NCBI RefSeq assembly: GCF_018343695.1
Contig: NZ_JAGYPJ010000001.1
Coordinates: forward strand, 2,653,992 to 2,717,991
Reading direction: 5' to 3'
From: Lederbergia citrisecunda
Lineage (GTDB): Bacteria > Bacillota > Bacilli > Bacillales > Bacillaceae_C
Length of the DNA stretch: 64,000 nt
Shown here: piece by piece, positions 27,916 to 37,000 of the stretch
How positions within the stretch are numbered: the first letter of the stretch is position 1
Layout of the letters: each line of letters starts with the position of its first letter
The notes under the pieces: model-generated
Told to the model about the DNA's origin: nothing
The model's database searches: none
Seen by the model: the letters and a program-made list of their open reading frames with translations, nothing else
Made by a program: the position numbers and the translations under genes

Positions 27916-28527
27916 TCACAGATAAAACCAATTATTCTTGATTGCTAGAGTTGCTGCATTTGTTCTATTATCAACTTTTAGTTTTTTTAGCACTGAGAGT
28001 ACATGACTTTTTACTGTTTTCGATGCGATGTTAAGTTGAAGCGAAATGGCACAATTCGAGTAGCCTTTTGCAATAAGTTCAAGGACGTCCCATTCTCTTT
28101 TTGTCAATAATCCTATCGGTCTTTTCGGTTTCATTTTCTTTATACATTCGTTGCTTTCAAGTAAGACAGATAAAAGGCGGGGATGAATATAATGCATCCC
28201 TTTCATGATGCACTTAACTGCATAAATCACTTCACTCTTTTTCATATCTTTGTAAAAATATCCGTGCAACTCCATTGAGAGTAATTCTGGTAGGTATTGT
28301 ATATCCTCATCAGAAATCCATACAGCAACGATGATGTTTTGATCAAGATATAAAGGAACCGCTCTATGCAAGTCTACATATGAATTCAGATCAAGTATTA
28401 ATAAATTTGGTAATTCATTTTTTTGTTTTCGTTTTAATAAACGATTGGCTGGCTTATAGTTTTTAGCATATTGATTTAAACATTCATGCACTCTATTTGA
28501 CTCTTCTACTATATCAACCATACTCAT
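27916..28527 (-). CDS. LuxR/NarL-type regulator with an incomplete receiver domain
   Basis: 203 residues. The C-terminal domain (about 135-203) is a clear LuxR helix-turn-helix (LLTKREWDVLELIAKGYSN, then SKTVKSHVLSVLKKL), close to DegU-type regulators. The N-terminal half keeps LLILDLNSY, a possible phosphoacceptor Asp, and a late Lys (FYKDMKK). It lacks the first strand with the acidic pair of a normal receiver, so phosphorylation control is doubtful. Start at the ATG 28527, 8 nt after GGAGG; the ATG at 28533 is only 2 nt from it. It follows the second chemoreceptor by about 28 bp and is probably cotranscribed. No partner kinase is visible. Confidence 0.85.
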   Translation of the reverse strand: MSMVDIVEESNRVHECLNQYAKNYKPANRLLKRKQKNELPNLLILDLNSYVDLHRAVPLYLDQNIIVAVWISDEDIQYLPELLSMELHGYFYKDMKKSEVIYAVKCIMKGMHYIHPRLLSVLLESNECIKKMKPKRPIGLLTKREWDVLELIAKGYSNCAISLQLNIASKTVKSHVLSVLKKLKVDNRTNAATLAIKNNWFYL

Positions 28528-28554
28528 TTCCATCCCCTCCTATCTTCATTCATT

Positions 28555-30249
28555 TTAAAGTTTGAAGCGGTTTATTAAGTCATTTAAGTTTTCCGCTAAT
28601 TTTGCAAGATCTGTTGAACTATTTGCTACTTCTTCCATTGAACTACTGATTTGCTCGGATGATGCAGACGTTTGTTCCACCCCGGCAGCAGACTCTTCTG
28701 AGATCGCCGCAATATCCGTAATTGATTCGTGCATTTTTTCACTGTTCGCTGCTATAGTAAGTATATTTTCAAAGACTGTTTTAATATTAGTGGCCATTTC
28801 CGATACTGCAGAGCTAATTCCATTAAACGTTTCTTGTGTCGCTACAATTTGGCTCGTTCCTTGCGCTACTTCCTTATATCCATCCTGCAAGGACGCTGTG
28901 ACTACACTCGATTCATTTTGAATTCCAACTACAATATCTGTAATATCAGATACAGAAGCTGAGACTTGTTCGGCAAGTTTTCTCACTTCATCTGCCACAA
29001 CAGCAAAGCCTCTACCTTGCTCGCCCGCTCTTGCTGCTTCAATTGCTGCATTTAAAGCAAGTAAGTTCGTTTGATCCGCTATTTCTTGAATAACTCCAAC
29101 TAATTTAGAGATTTCTTGAGATTTACTATCAAGACCTTTTACTTTTAGGACAGAATCTTGAACAATGTGATCAATTTTCGTCATTTGCTCACTGGAATTT
29201 TCCATTAAGCTTCGGCCTACATTTGTCATTTCTAGCACTCCAGTTGAAGCATGTTGAATATGTTCTCCATTTTCTTTTGCCTCTTGAACTTTATCAGCAA
29301 ATGACACCATAATTGCAGCTAATTCACTTGCACTTGTAGCTTGTGTCTCCGTACCTGTTGCCAGTTCTTGCATCGTGGCCGCTATTTGTTGAGAACCTGC
29401 ATTTACTTCGTTAGCAGATTGAGTCAGCTCCTCGCTTTGTCCAGTAATCGTTCCGGAGACGACATTGATTTCACGAATGAGTTCTCGAATTCTATCATTC
29501 ATCTCATTAGTAGAAACAACGAGCTGTGCGATTTCATCCCTTGATTTCGTTATTAATGATTCTTGACTTAAATCACCACTAGCTATTAACTTCATCCGTT
29601 CCATTACTTTTTTGATTGGAGTTGTGATGAGAGTTGCTGTAATGAGGGCTGCTACGATGCTAACTAAAATGACTAACGCTGTGAAGATGATGGAAACTCT
29701 AAATGTATTTTGGCCATTAGATATGATTAGTTGCCCCTGGTCTTGGATCCGGGATTCCTTTTCCAACGCCAGTTTTTCGTAACCACTCATTATTTCCTTT
29801 GCCTCTTGTCTTACTTTTAAATAATTTTGTTTTGCCATTTCTTCGTTTCCACGGTCATATTCATCAAAAACATGCTCAGTTATATAGGTACGCCATGCAA
29901 CTGTACGTTTAATTAATTCGTCAAATTCTTTTGTAACTCCAACATTTCTAGCCATTTGCTCATAATATTTTCCTAGCTCAGTGTAATCATTAAATTCCTT
30001 TTTATAATTACTATCGCCATCCATGATATAACCACGTGCAACTCCAATTCTATTGGCCATTGTTGTAGCTAATTGTTCGTCTGCAATTAATAGTTGGAGG
30101 TCTTTATTAATGATACTTTTTGTGCTACTGTTCACATTTATCACAGAAATAATATTGTAAGCGCTAAACGAGATAAACAGAAAAATAACAATAGAAAATC
30201 CAAATAATATTTTCATTTTTAAACTTTTAAATATAAATAAATTCTTCAC
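28555..30249 (-). CDS. methyl-accepting chemotaxis protein (paralogue)
   Basis: 564 residues, the same length as the receptor at 25956. Membrane helix about 12-33, four-helix-bundle sensor to about 185, second helix, HAMP ([20 protein letters not shown]), signalling tip [20 protein letters not shown] and the C-terminal [17 protein letters not shown] segment. The cytoplasmic half is nearly identical to its paralogue, while the sensor region differs. This suggests duplication followed by divergence of ligand specificity. GTG start with GAGGA upstream. Cotranscribed with the LuxR-type gene. Confidence 0.95.
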   Translation of the reverse strand: MKNLFIFKSLKMKILFGFSIVIFLFISFSAYNIISVINVNSSTKSIINKDLQLLIADEQLATTMANRIGVARGYIMDGDSNYKKEFNDYTELGKYYEQMARNVGVTKEFDELIKRTVAWRTYITEHVFDEYDRGNEEMAKQNYLKVRQEAKEIMSGYEKLALEKESRIQDQGQLIISNGQNTFRVSIIFTALVILVSIVAALITATLITTPIKKVMERMKLIASGDLSQESLITKSRDEIAQLVVSTNEMNDRIRELIREINVVSGTITGQSEELTQSANEVNAGSQQIAATMQELATGTETQATSASELAAIMVSFADKVQEAKENGEHIQHASTGVLEMTNVGRSLMENSSEQMTKIDHIVQDSVLKVKGLDSKSQEISKLVGVIQEIADQTNLLALNAAIEAARAGEQGRGFAVVADEVRKLAEQVSASVSDITDIVVGIQNESSVVTASLQDGYKEVAQGTSQIVATQETFNGISSAVSEMATNIKTVFENILTIAANSEKMHESITDIAAISEESAAGVEQTSASSEQISSSMEEVANSSTDLAKLAENLNDLINRFKL

Positions 30250-30307
30250 TTTCTTTTCCTCATTTCAGTTATAAATTTACAGGCAGAACAACCATTAATT
30301 CGCACAT

Positions 30308-30339
30308 AAAAAAATGGCTATAATTCGGTTATATAGCCA
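30308..30339 (-). promoter_or_regulatory. terminator-like leader hairpin of the second chemoreceptor gene
   Basis: On the minus strand TGGCTATA and TATAGCCA (perfect 8-bp stem, 9-nt loop) are followed by seven T residues, about 60 bp before the start codon and inside the 5' UTR. The roughly 110 nt before it can fold (AAAAC/GTTTT, GGAC/GTCC, CCAAT/ATTGG), so it may be a riboswitch-like or protein-controlled attenuator. Confidence 0.7.
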
Positions 30340-30450
30340 AGGAAATTTAACAATATAAAAAATCAGAAAACACACGTTTAAACTTAGGACGTTCACCCCA
30401 CTTTCCAATAAAATTTCTGTATAAAATTGGATTCTGCCTAGTCCGTTTTC

Positions 30451-30479
30451 ATCATAAAATAGGGGTTTTTATTATTCAA
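30451..30479 (-). promoter_or_regulatory. sigma-A-type promoter of the second chemoreceptor gene
   Basis: On the minus strand TTGAAT (30474-30479), 17 bp, TATGAT (30451-30456). It predicts a 5' UTR of roughly 190 nt containing the leader hairpin. I see no sigma-D (flagellar) promoter at either receptor gene. Confidence 0.75.
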
Positions 30480-30568
30480 CAAACTAAGTCAAAATACGAC
30501 AAAATTAGTCAATTTTACCGAGAAATTTGACAAATTTTGTGATTCTTTTGGTGTAGATTTCCAATAAC

Positions 30569-30603
30569 AAAAAAAGCGGCAGGAGCATGATTCTCCCGCC
30601 ACT
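30569..30603 (-). terminator. intrinsic terminator after the M30-type protease gene
   Basis: On the minus strand AGTGGCGGGAG pairs with CTCCTGCCGCT (two non-Watson-Crick positions) and is followed by seven T residues. Confidence 0.9.
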
Positions 30604-30609
30604 TTTTCT

Positions 30610-33600
30610 TTACTTCGTTTTCACCGTCACCTTTGTTGCTTTTCCTGTGTTTCCTGCTTTGTCTTTTGCGTAAACTTGAAGAACTGTACCAGCTTTTTGC
30701 TTGCTAATCTTAATCGAAAAGCTACCGTTTGTAGCTGCCTTTCCTGACGCAATTACCTTGGTTCCAACCTTTACATAAACCGTTGAATTTGCTTCAGCAT
30801 TTCCAGTAACAGAAGTTGATTTAATCGTTACTTTATTTACTTTTGGCGCTGCCGGCGGAGTTTTATCAACAACAGTTATCTTTCTTACTGCACTTACATT
30901 CCCTGCTTTGTCGGTCGCAGTAATATTTAATACCGTGCCTGCTTTTTGGATAGAGCCTAATGTCACTGTATACTTTCCTGTTTTATCTGCGTTCGATGTA
31001 CCCAATACTTTCGTACCCACTTTTACCGTTACTTTTGATTCCGCTTCAGCTTTCCCTGTGACCGTTTTATCCTTATCACTTACCTGGTTTGCGGTTGGCA
31101 AGGCTGGTGGAGTTTTATCAACTATCGTTATCTCTCTTACCGCACTTTCATTTCCTGCTTTATCATTCGCGGTTATACTTAGTACCGTGCCCGCTTTTTG
31201 TAATGCACTCATAGTTACCGAGTATTTTCCTGTTTTATCCGCTACCGCCGTTCCCAATACCTTCAATCCTGCTTTAACTTTAACTGTTGACTCTACTTCC
31301 GCGCTTCCTGTCACCGTTTTATCCTTATCACTCACTTGGTTTGCGGTTGGCATGGCAGGTGGAGTTTTATCAACTACGGTAACTTTTCTCTCTGCACTTA
31401 CATTACCCGCTTTATCAGTTGCCGTTATACTTAGAACCGTGCCTGCTTTTTGTAATACACTCATAGTTACAGTGTATTTTCCTGTATTATTCGCTACCGC
31501 TGTTCCCAAAACCTTCGTGCCGGCTTTAACTGTTACTGTCGACTCTGCTTCAGCACTTCCTGAGACAATTTTATCCTTATCACTTACTTGGTTTGCTGTT
31601 GGTGTCGCTGGTGGAGTTTTATCCATAACCGTTATTGTAACGGAAGCTCCTTGATTCCCAGCCTTATCCACGGCGTAAACCGTCAAATTTGTACCTGCTT
31701 TCTGTTTAGCAATTGACACTGAAAATTGTCCGTTAGTTCCTGCATTAGCAGAGCCTAAGGTTGTTGAACCAGCTTTTACATATACGGTTGCACTTGCTTC
31801 TGCAGTACCAGTCACTTTTGCGTCCATATCACTAACCGGATTCACAACTGGTTTTGCGGGTGGAGTTGTATCTTTTTCTCCAAGATCAAAGAATGTATAG
31901 GTAACATCATTTCCTTTCGTCGTCGGAACGTCGGACTTATTCGTCTTCTTAACGACTGCCCCGCCACCTCTTAAATTAGCTGAAGATCCAGTGAATAACT
32001 TAGGTTGAATGCTGTTAAATCCAGTTTCCCCGTTGAAACTATATTTACCACTCGTCTCTTTTAGTAAAAGAGCTCCGCGGAAATCGGTCATAAACTTTCC
32101 AAAACTCTTTGTGGGGTCTACATATTTTTTTACAACATTTGCAACTGCTTGGTAATCATTCTTTTTATCTATTAAGATCTCTTTAAAAATTTTGTTTCCT
32201 TGCATCGCTTGCGTTCTTACATATTGAGTGAATAAATACGATAAAGAATAATTGGATAAAGTGTCCCCAGAATTATCCCAGTATATTAAAGAGTGCCCAT
32301 TCGTAATAGCAGTAGCATAATTATAATAATCAATACGATCCGTTAATATTTTTCCAGTGTACATTTGCTCGGCAGCCATGGATAATCCTTCATTTAGCCA
32401 AGAATCCATGGGCGTACCATTTTCAACAAATACGTTCTGATTAAAATTCACCATATGTTGAAATTCATGAGCCAATGTGCTATAGGCACTGCTTAAATCT
32501 TTAGAAGCTCCGAATCCCATTGAAGGATACGTGTCTAGATAAAAAATTTCCATTCGGTTCGAGTTTGGCATATCGAATAAGTCTCTTCCATGGAAATAGC
32601 CTCCAATAAAACCGCCGTACCCGTTAAAGCCATCCTGGATATCAAAACAAAGAATATTAATTTTTCCATCCCCGTCAACGTCTGATTCGTTCGCAAAATT
32701 TGAAGTGACTAATGAATAAATTTTTTGATCAAATTCTTTACCGATTTTATCGGCATCCGTTGATGTAATTTCATTATTATGAACCCAGACATTCGTTTTT
32801 GTACCGGTATAAAGCAGTTTTGCCGTAATCTGATAATCAGCATTCGTTTCAAACGATGTAACCCAAAATGCTTTACTATCTCCTACTTTGACTAAACTTT
32901 TTGATGATATATCCATTTTTTTAAGCTTTTTCTCTTTGTTCTTTTCTACATCAAATGGTATATTCACATCTAATTTGTACGCGTTTAAATCCAACTTTTT
33001 ATTAAATGTATATTGATCATTATTAATTGAAAACGTTCCTGTGGGTTGAGCAGCATTGCCATTAACAGACTCGTTGCTGACAAGGACATACTTTTCTTCT
33101 GTGGGTGGTTCGGGTGTTTGTGTGCTAAAAGGATTTTGTACTTTGAAGAGTGCAGTAGTAGTGTAATGCGTATCCCATGTATATTCGTAAAGTCCAATTC
33201 TTACATACACGTATTGCTTATTACTATATAAACTTTTTGGTATATAGGAGGTGATCAAACGATTTTTTGTACCATACGTATCATAGTCAAGAGATCCAAT
33301 ATACTCCATTGACCCTCTATCTTCTGTAAAAAACTCCAACGTAACGAGACCATCCTTAAAGTAAGTCTCATCCGTTTCATATAAAATCCTCATCCGCATC
33401 GTTTCATCATCATCAGCTCTCATGCTTTCCAACGTGAAACTTTGAGTAACCTTATATTTGTCGATTAGACGGGAAATTAGTTCCCCATCCTTTTTCAATG
33501 GATAATCTGTAGGATTTAAATATTGCTCCTTTCCTTCTTTTTTAGAACCTGAACCCATCACTAAATTTCCGGAAAGCTCATCAGAATTTCCGTTCGTTTC

Positions 33601-33672
33601 CGCTAGTGCGAATGTTGGAAAAATCAGAACGAGCGTTAACATAATGGTTAATGCTTTTCTCACATACCCCAT
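30610..33672 (-). CDS. secreted M30 (hyicolysin-like) metalloprotease with five Ig-like modules
   Basis: 1020 residues. A signal peptide ends near FALA (about 24). After a beta-rich N-terminal region comes the peptidase domain (about 300-560). It has AHEFQH (His402, Glu403, His406), the HExxH zinc site, and WLNEGLSMAAEQ (Glu428) as likely third ligand. Asp-rich DVDGDGKIN (about 331) may bind calcium. From about residue 601 five bacterial Ig-like modules of about 83 residues follow. The first and last closely match the first and last modules of the 2331-residue protein downstream in coordinate. No LPXTG anchor or membrane tail is present, so the modules may tether it non-covalently. ATG start with AAGGGGAG 8 nt upstream. 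Confidence 0.85.
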   Translation of the reverse strand: MGYVRKALTIMLTLVLIFPTFALAETNGNSDELSGNLVMGSGSKKEGKEQYLNPTDYPLKKDGELISRLIDKYKVTQSFTLESMRADDDETMRMRILYETDETYFKDGLVTLEFFTEDRGSMEYIGSLDYDTYGTKNRLITSYIPKSLYSNKQYVYVRIGLYEYTWDTHYTTTALFKVQNPFSTQTPEPPTEEKYVLVSNESVNGNAAQPTGTFSINNDQYTFNKKLDLNAYKLDVNIPFDVEKNKEKKLKKMDISSKSLVKVGDSKAFWVTSFETNADYQITAKLLYTGTKTNVWVHNNEITSTDADKIGKEFDQKIYSLVTSNFANESDVDGDGKINILCFDIQDGFNGYGGFIGGYFHGRDLFDMPNSNRMEIFYLDTYPSMGFGASKDLSSAYSTLAHEFQHMVNFNQNVFVENGTPMDSWLNEGLSMAAEQMYTGKILTDRIDYYNYATAITNGHSLIYWDNSGDTLSNYSLSYLFTQYVRTQAMQGNKIFKEILIDKKNDYQAVANVVKKYVDPTKSFGKFMTDFRGALLLKETSGKYSFNGETGFNSIQPKLFTGSSANLRGGGAVVKKTNKSDVPTTKGNDVTYTFFDLGEKDTTPPAKPVVNPVSDMDAKVTGTAEASATVYVKAGSTTLGSANAGTNGQFSVSIAKQKAGTNLTVYAVDKAGNQGASVTITVMDKTPPATPTANQVSDKDKIVSGSAEAESTVTVKAGTKVLGTAVANNTGKYTVTMSVLQKAGTVLSITATDKAGNVSAERKVTVVDKTPPAMPTANQVSDKDKTVTGSAEVESTVKVKAGLKVLGTAVADKTGKYSVTMSALQKAGTVLSITANDKAGNESAVREITIVDKTPPALPTANQVSDKDKTVTGKAEAESKVTVKVGTKVLGTSNADKTGKYTVTLGSIQKAGTVLNITATDKAGNVSAVRKITVVDKTPPAAPKVNKVTIKSTSVTGNAEANSTVYVKVGTKVIASGKAATNGSFSIKISKQKAGTVLQVYAKDKAGNTGKATKVTVKTK
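30613..31872 (-). repeat. five tandem Ig-like modules in the M30 protease gene
   Basis: Each unit is about 250 bp and encodes a DKTPP...VSDKD...TVTG...KAGTVL...DKAGN pattern. The three central copies are the most alike. The repeats produce long antisense open frames (for example 30908-31654 on the plus strand) that are artefacts of composition. Confidence 0.85.
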
Positions 33673-33674
33673 CC

Positions 33675-33722
33675 ACTTATCTCCCCTTTAGGTTTATAAG
33701 ACCATTATAGTAGGAGATAAGT
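33675..33722. repeat. 10-bp inverted repeat flanking the -10 and RBS of the M30 gene
   Basis: ACTTATCTCC (33675-33684) and GGAGATAAGT (33713-33722) are perfect complements. One arm covers the ribosome binding site and the other lies just upstream of the -10. Because the second arm is outside the transcript, it would act on DNA, for example as an operator. Confidence 0.5.
33704..33709 (-). promoter_or_regulatory. -10 element of the M30 protease gene
   Basis: On the minus strand a perfect TATAAT lies about 32 bp before the start codon. No good -35 is found at 16 to 18 bp, so activation by a regulator is possible. Confidence 0.5.
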
Positions 33723-33975
33723 ACTATTAATTCCATTATTCGGAGGCAAATATAGACGGCATAATTTTTAAATAGAGGAGTTTTGTAATTAATTGTAGTG
33801 GTTTGATTTCATTGGAGAACTATATTGTAAGTTCTATATTTGTGGTTGATTGTAATAATTATCTTTTAAAACATAAAAAATTATCGTCCGATTTTCAACA
33901 ATTAATTGTAAATTTTCTACAATCCCATAGAACCCTTTACAATTACTTTATATATTTTCTATAAGAATTAATAAA
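33723..33975. other. intergenic, AT-rich with repeated TTGTA motifs
   Basis: No gene. Several copies of ATTGTA/TACAAT-type words in both orientations occur between about 33780 and 33950; they may be regulator sites or simple AT bias. Confidence 0.35.
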
Positions 33976-34008
33976 AGAGATGGTGGGAATTATACTCCCA
34001 CCATCTCT
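33976..34008 (-). terminator. intrinsic terminator after the giant Ig protein gene
   Basis: Perfect 13-bp arms AGAGATGGTGGGA and TCCCACCATCTCT around a 7-nt loop, followed on the minus strand by TTTATT. Confidence 0.9.
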
Positions 34009-34012
34009 ACTT

Positions 34013-37000
34013 TTATTTCGTTTTAACCGTCACCTTTGCAGCCTTCCCAACGTTTCCAGCTTTATCTTTTGAATAAATTTGAAGAGTAGTTCCGGCTTTT
34101 TGCTTTTTGAGCATAATCGAAAAGTTTCCGTTATTTCCCACTTTACCTGATGCAATGACTTTACTTCCAACCTTCAAATACACGATTGAATTGGCTTCTG
34201 CTTTTCCAATAACGGAAGTCGATTTAATTGTTACCTTGTTTACTTTTGGAGCGGCCGGTGGCGTTTTATTTACGGTGACTTTTCTAGCCGTGCTTATATT
34301 CCCGGCTTTATCGGTTGCGGTTATATAGAGAACCGTTCCGGCTTTTTGAACTGACTTCAAAGTAACAGTATAATTACCACTTTTATTTGTTGTGGCCGTT
34401 CCCACAACTTTATTACCAGCTTTGATAGTAACTTTTGAGCCCGCTTCCGCTTTTCCAGTCACCTTTTTATCCTTATCACTAACCTTAGTAGCAGTTGGTA
34501 TGCTTGGAGGTGTCTTGTCTAAAACGGTGACTTTTCTTTCCGCACTTTCATTTCCTGCTTTGTCAGTTGCGGTGATAAATAGGACCGTGCCTGCTTTTTG
34601 TGCTGATTTCAAAGTAACAGTATAATTACCACTTTTATTTGTTGTGGCCGTTCCCAATACCTTCGTACCTGCTTTTACAGTCACTTTTGAGTCTATCTCT
34701 GCTTTTCCGGTAACTTTTTTATCCTTATCACTGACCTGTGAAGCTGTTGGAATAGTTGGTGGAGTTTTATCCACAACTATTATCTTTCTTGCTTCACTTT
34801 CATTTCCTGCTTGATCAGTTGCAGTGATAATTAGAACTGTGCCCGCTTTTTGCGCTGATGTTAAAGTAACAGTATAGTTACCACTTTTATTTGTTGTGGC
34901 CGTTCCTAATACCTTAGTACCTGCTTTTACAGTTACTTTTGAGTCTACCTCTGCTTTTCCGGTCACCTTTTTATCCCTATCACTGACCTGTGAAGCTGTT
35001 GGAATAGTTGGTGGAGTTTTATCCACTACTGTAATCTTTCTTGCTTCACTTTCATTTCCAGCTAGATCAGTTGCAGTGATAGATAGGACGGTGCCCGCTT
35101 TTTGCGCTGATGTTAAAGTAACAGTATAGTTACCATTTTTATTTGTTGTGGCCGTTCCCAATACCTTAGTACCTGCTTTTACAGTGACTTTTGAGTCTAC
35201 CTCTGCTTCTCCTGTCACCCTTGTATCCTTATCGCTCACTTGTGATGCTGTCGGCATAGAAGGAGGAGTTTTATCTAAAACGGTTATCGTTCTAGCTTCA
35301 CTCTCATTGCCTGCTTTATCTTTTGCAGTGATATACAGCATTGTGCCCGCTTTTTGTGCAGCCTTTAAAGTAACAGCATACTTACCATTTTTATCTGCTT
35401 CAGCAGTGCCTAAGACTTCCTTACCCGATTTTATCGTGACAATAGATTCCGCTTCTGCATCTCCTGTCACCTTAGTATCCTTATCACTCACTTGTGAAGC
35501 AGTTGGCATGGAAGGAGGCGTTTTATCTACGACAGTTATCATTCTAGCTTCACTCTCATTGCCTGCTTTATCTTTTGCTGTGATATACAGCACTGTGCCC
35601 GCTTTTTGTGCAGCTTTTAAAGTAACAGCATACTTACCATTTTTATCTGCTTCAACAGTGCCTAAGACTTCCTTACCCGATTTGACCGTGACAATAGATT
35701 CCGCTTCTGCATCTCCTGTCACCTTCGTATCCTTATCACTCACTTGTGATGCTGTCGGCATGGAAGGTGGCGTTTTATCTACGACAGTTATCGTTCTAGC
35801 TTCACTCTCATTGCCTGCTTTATCTTTTGCTGTGATATACAGCACTGTGCCCGCTTTTTGTGCAGCCTTTAAAGTAACAGTATACTTACCACTTTCATTT
35901 GCTGTGGCAGTACCTAATAATTCCTTATCCGTTTTGACCGTAACGGTTGACGCTACTTCCGCTTCCCCTGTCACGATTGTATCCTTATCACTCACTTCTA
36001 ATGCTGTTGGCATGGAAGGAGGCGTTTTATCTACGACGGTTACATTAACTAACTCCCCTTGATTTCCAGCTCTATCAACCGCATAAACTGTTAGGATTGT
36101 ACCTGCCTTTTGTTTATTGATTGGTACTGAAAATGCCCCATTGCTTCCAGCTTCGACTGAGCCAAGGGTTGTTGATCCAACCTTAACAAAAACAGTTGTC
36201 TTTGGTTCAGCTGCGCCAGTAACTAATGTATCGTTATCACTAACTTCATTTACAACCACTTTTTTATGTTCTTTTGGTTTTTCAACGATTTCAAGCATAT
36301 TAGAAGCAAGTTTAAACATTGTATTTCCTGCGTAGTCTTCTGCCCAAACTACAATGTTCATTAATCCTATCGGAGCATTGTTTTCAATAATAATGCTTGT
36401 TTTCCACTTTCCTAATTTTTCATCATATTTCATATCTACCGAATTAGTGTAATATTCTTCTATAAAACCATCAAACTTAACTAAGTAAGCACGAACAACT
36501 TTAATCCCTGAATCCAAATCATGAGCATCAGCAATTATTTCAATTGTATCTCCAACAGTTGCATTTTTAGGATTAAAATCAATGTTCTCTATTACTGGAT
36601 TAGTATAATCTGGATTGTCATTTACAATGATTAAATAATCCTGAATATATTTTCTCATAAAATTTCCAGCTTTATCGTATGCTTCTATAGAGATTTCATG
36701 TAATCCGGCAGATGAATAGTTTGGAATAGTATAACTACCTACCCAGGCGTCCTTTGAAACATCGTAGGTAAGTGTAATTCTTTTATCCGATAAATAATAA
36801 TCGAATTCTTTCAATTGAATTTCTGCTGATTCTACTCCAGATTGATTATCATACAACTTCGCTTCGAAGTGGATGGTCTCTCCTGGTTTTCCAACAAACT
36901 TGCTTACATTTAAAGACTCTAAAGTAGGTGGTACAGTGTCTACATTCGGATTGTGGATTATAAATGCAGGACCTTCTTTATACCCTACATTCCCATCATG

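Noticed and set aside
30908-31654. 248-codon plus-strand frame
   Set aside because: It is antisense to the Ig-like repeats of the M30 protease. Its hydrophobic, repetitive product and lack of a ribosome binding site show it is a composition shadow.
35148-36062. 304-codon plus-strand frame
   Set aside because: Antisense to the nine-module array of the giant protein; repeats keep the opposite frame open. No independent gene signals.
34016-36262. CRISPR array
   Set aside because: The regular repeats are about 250 bp, in frame and encode Ig-like protein modules. No short direct repeats with unique spacers occur anywhere in the window.
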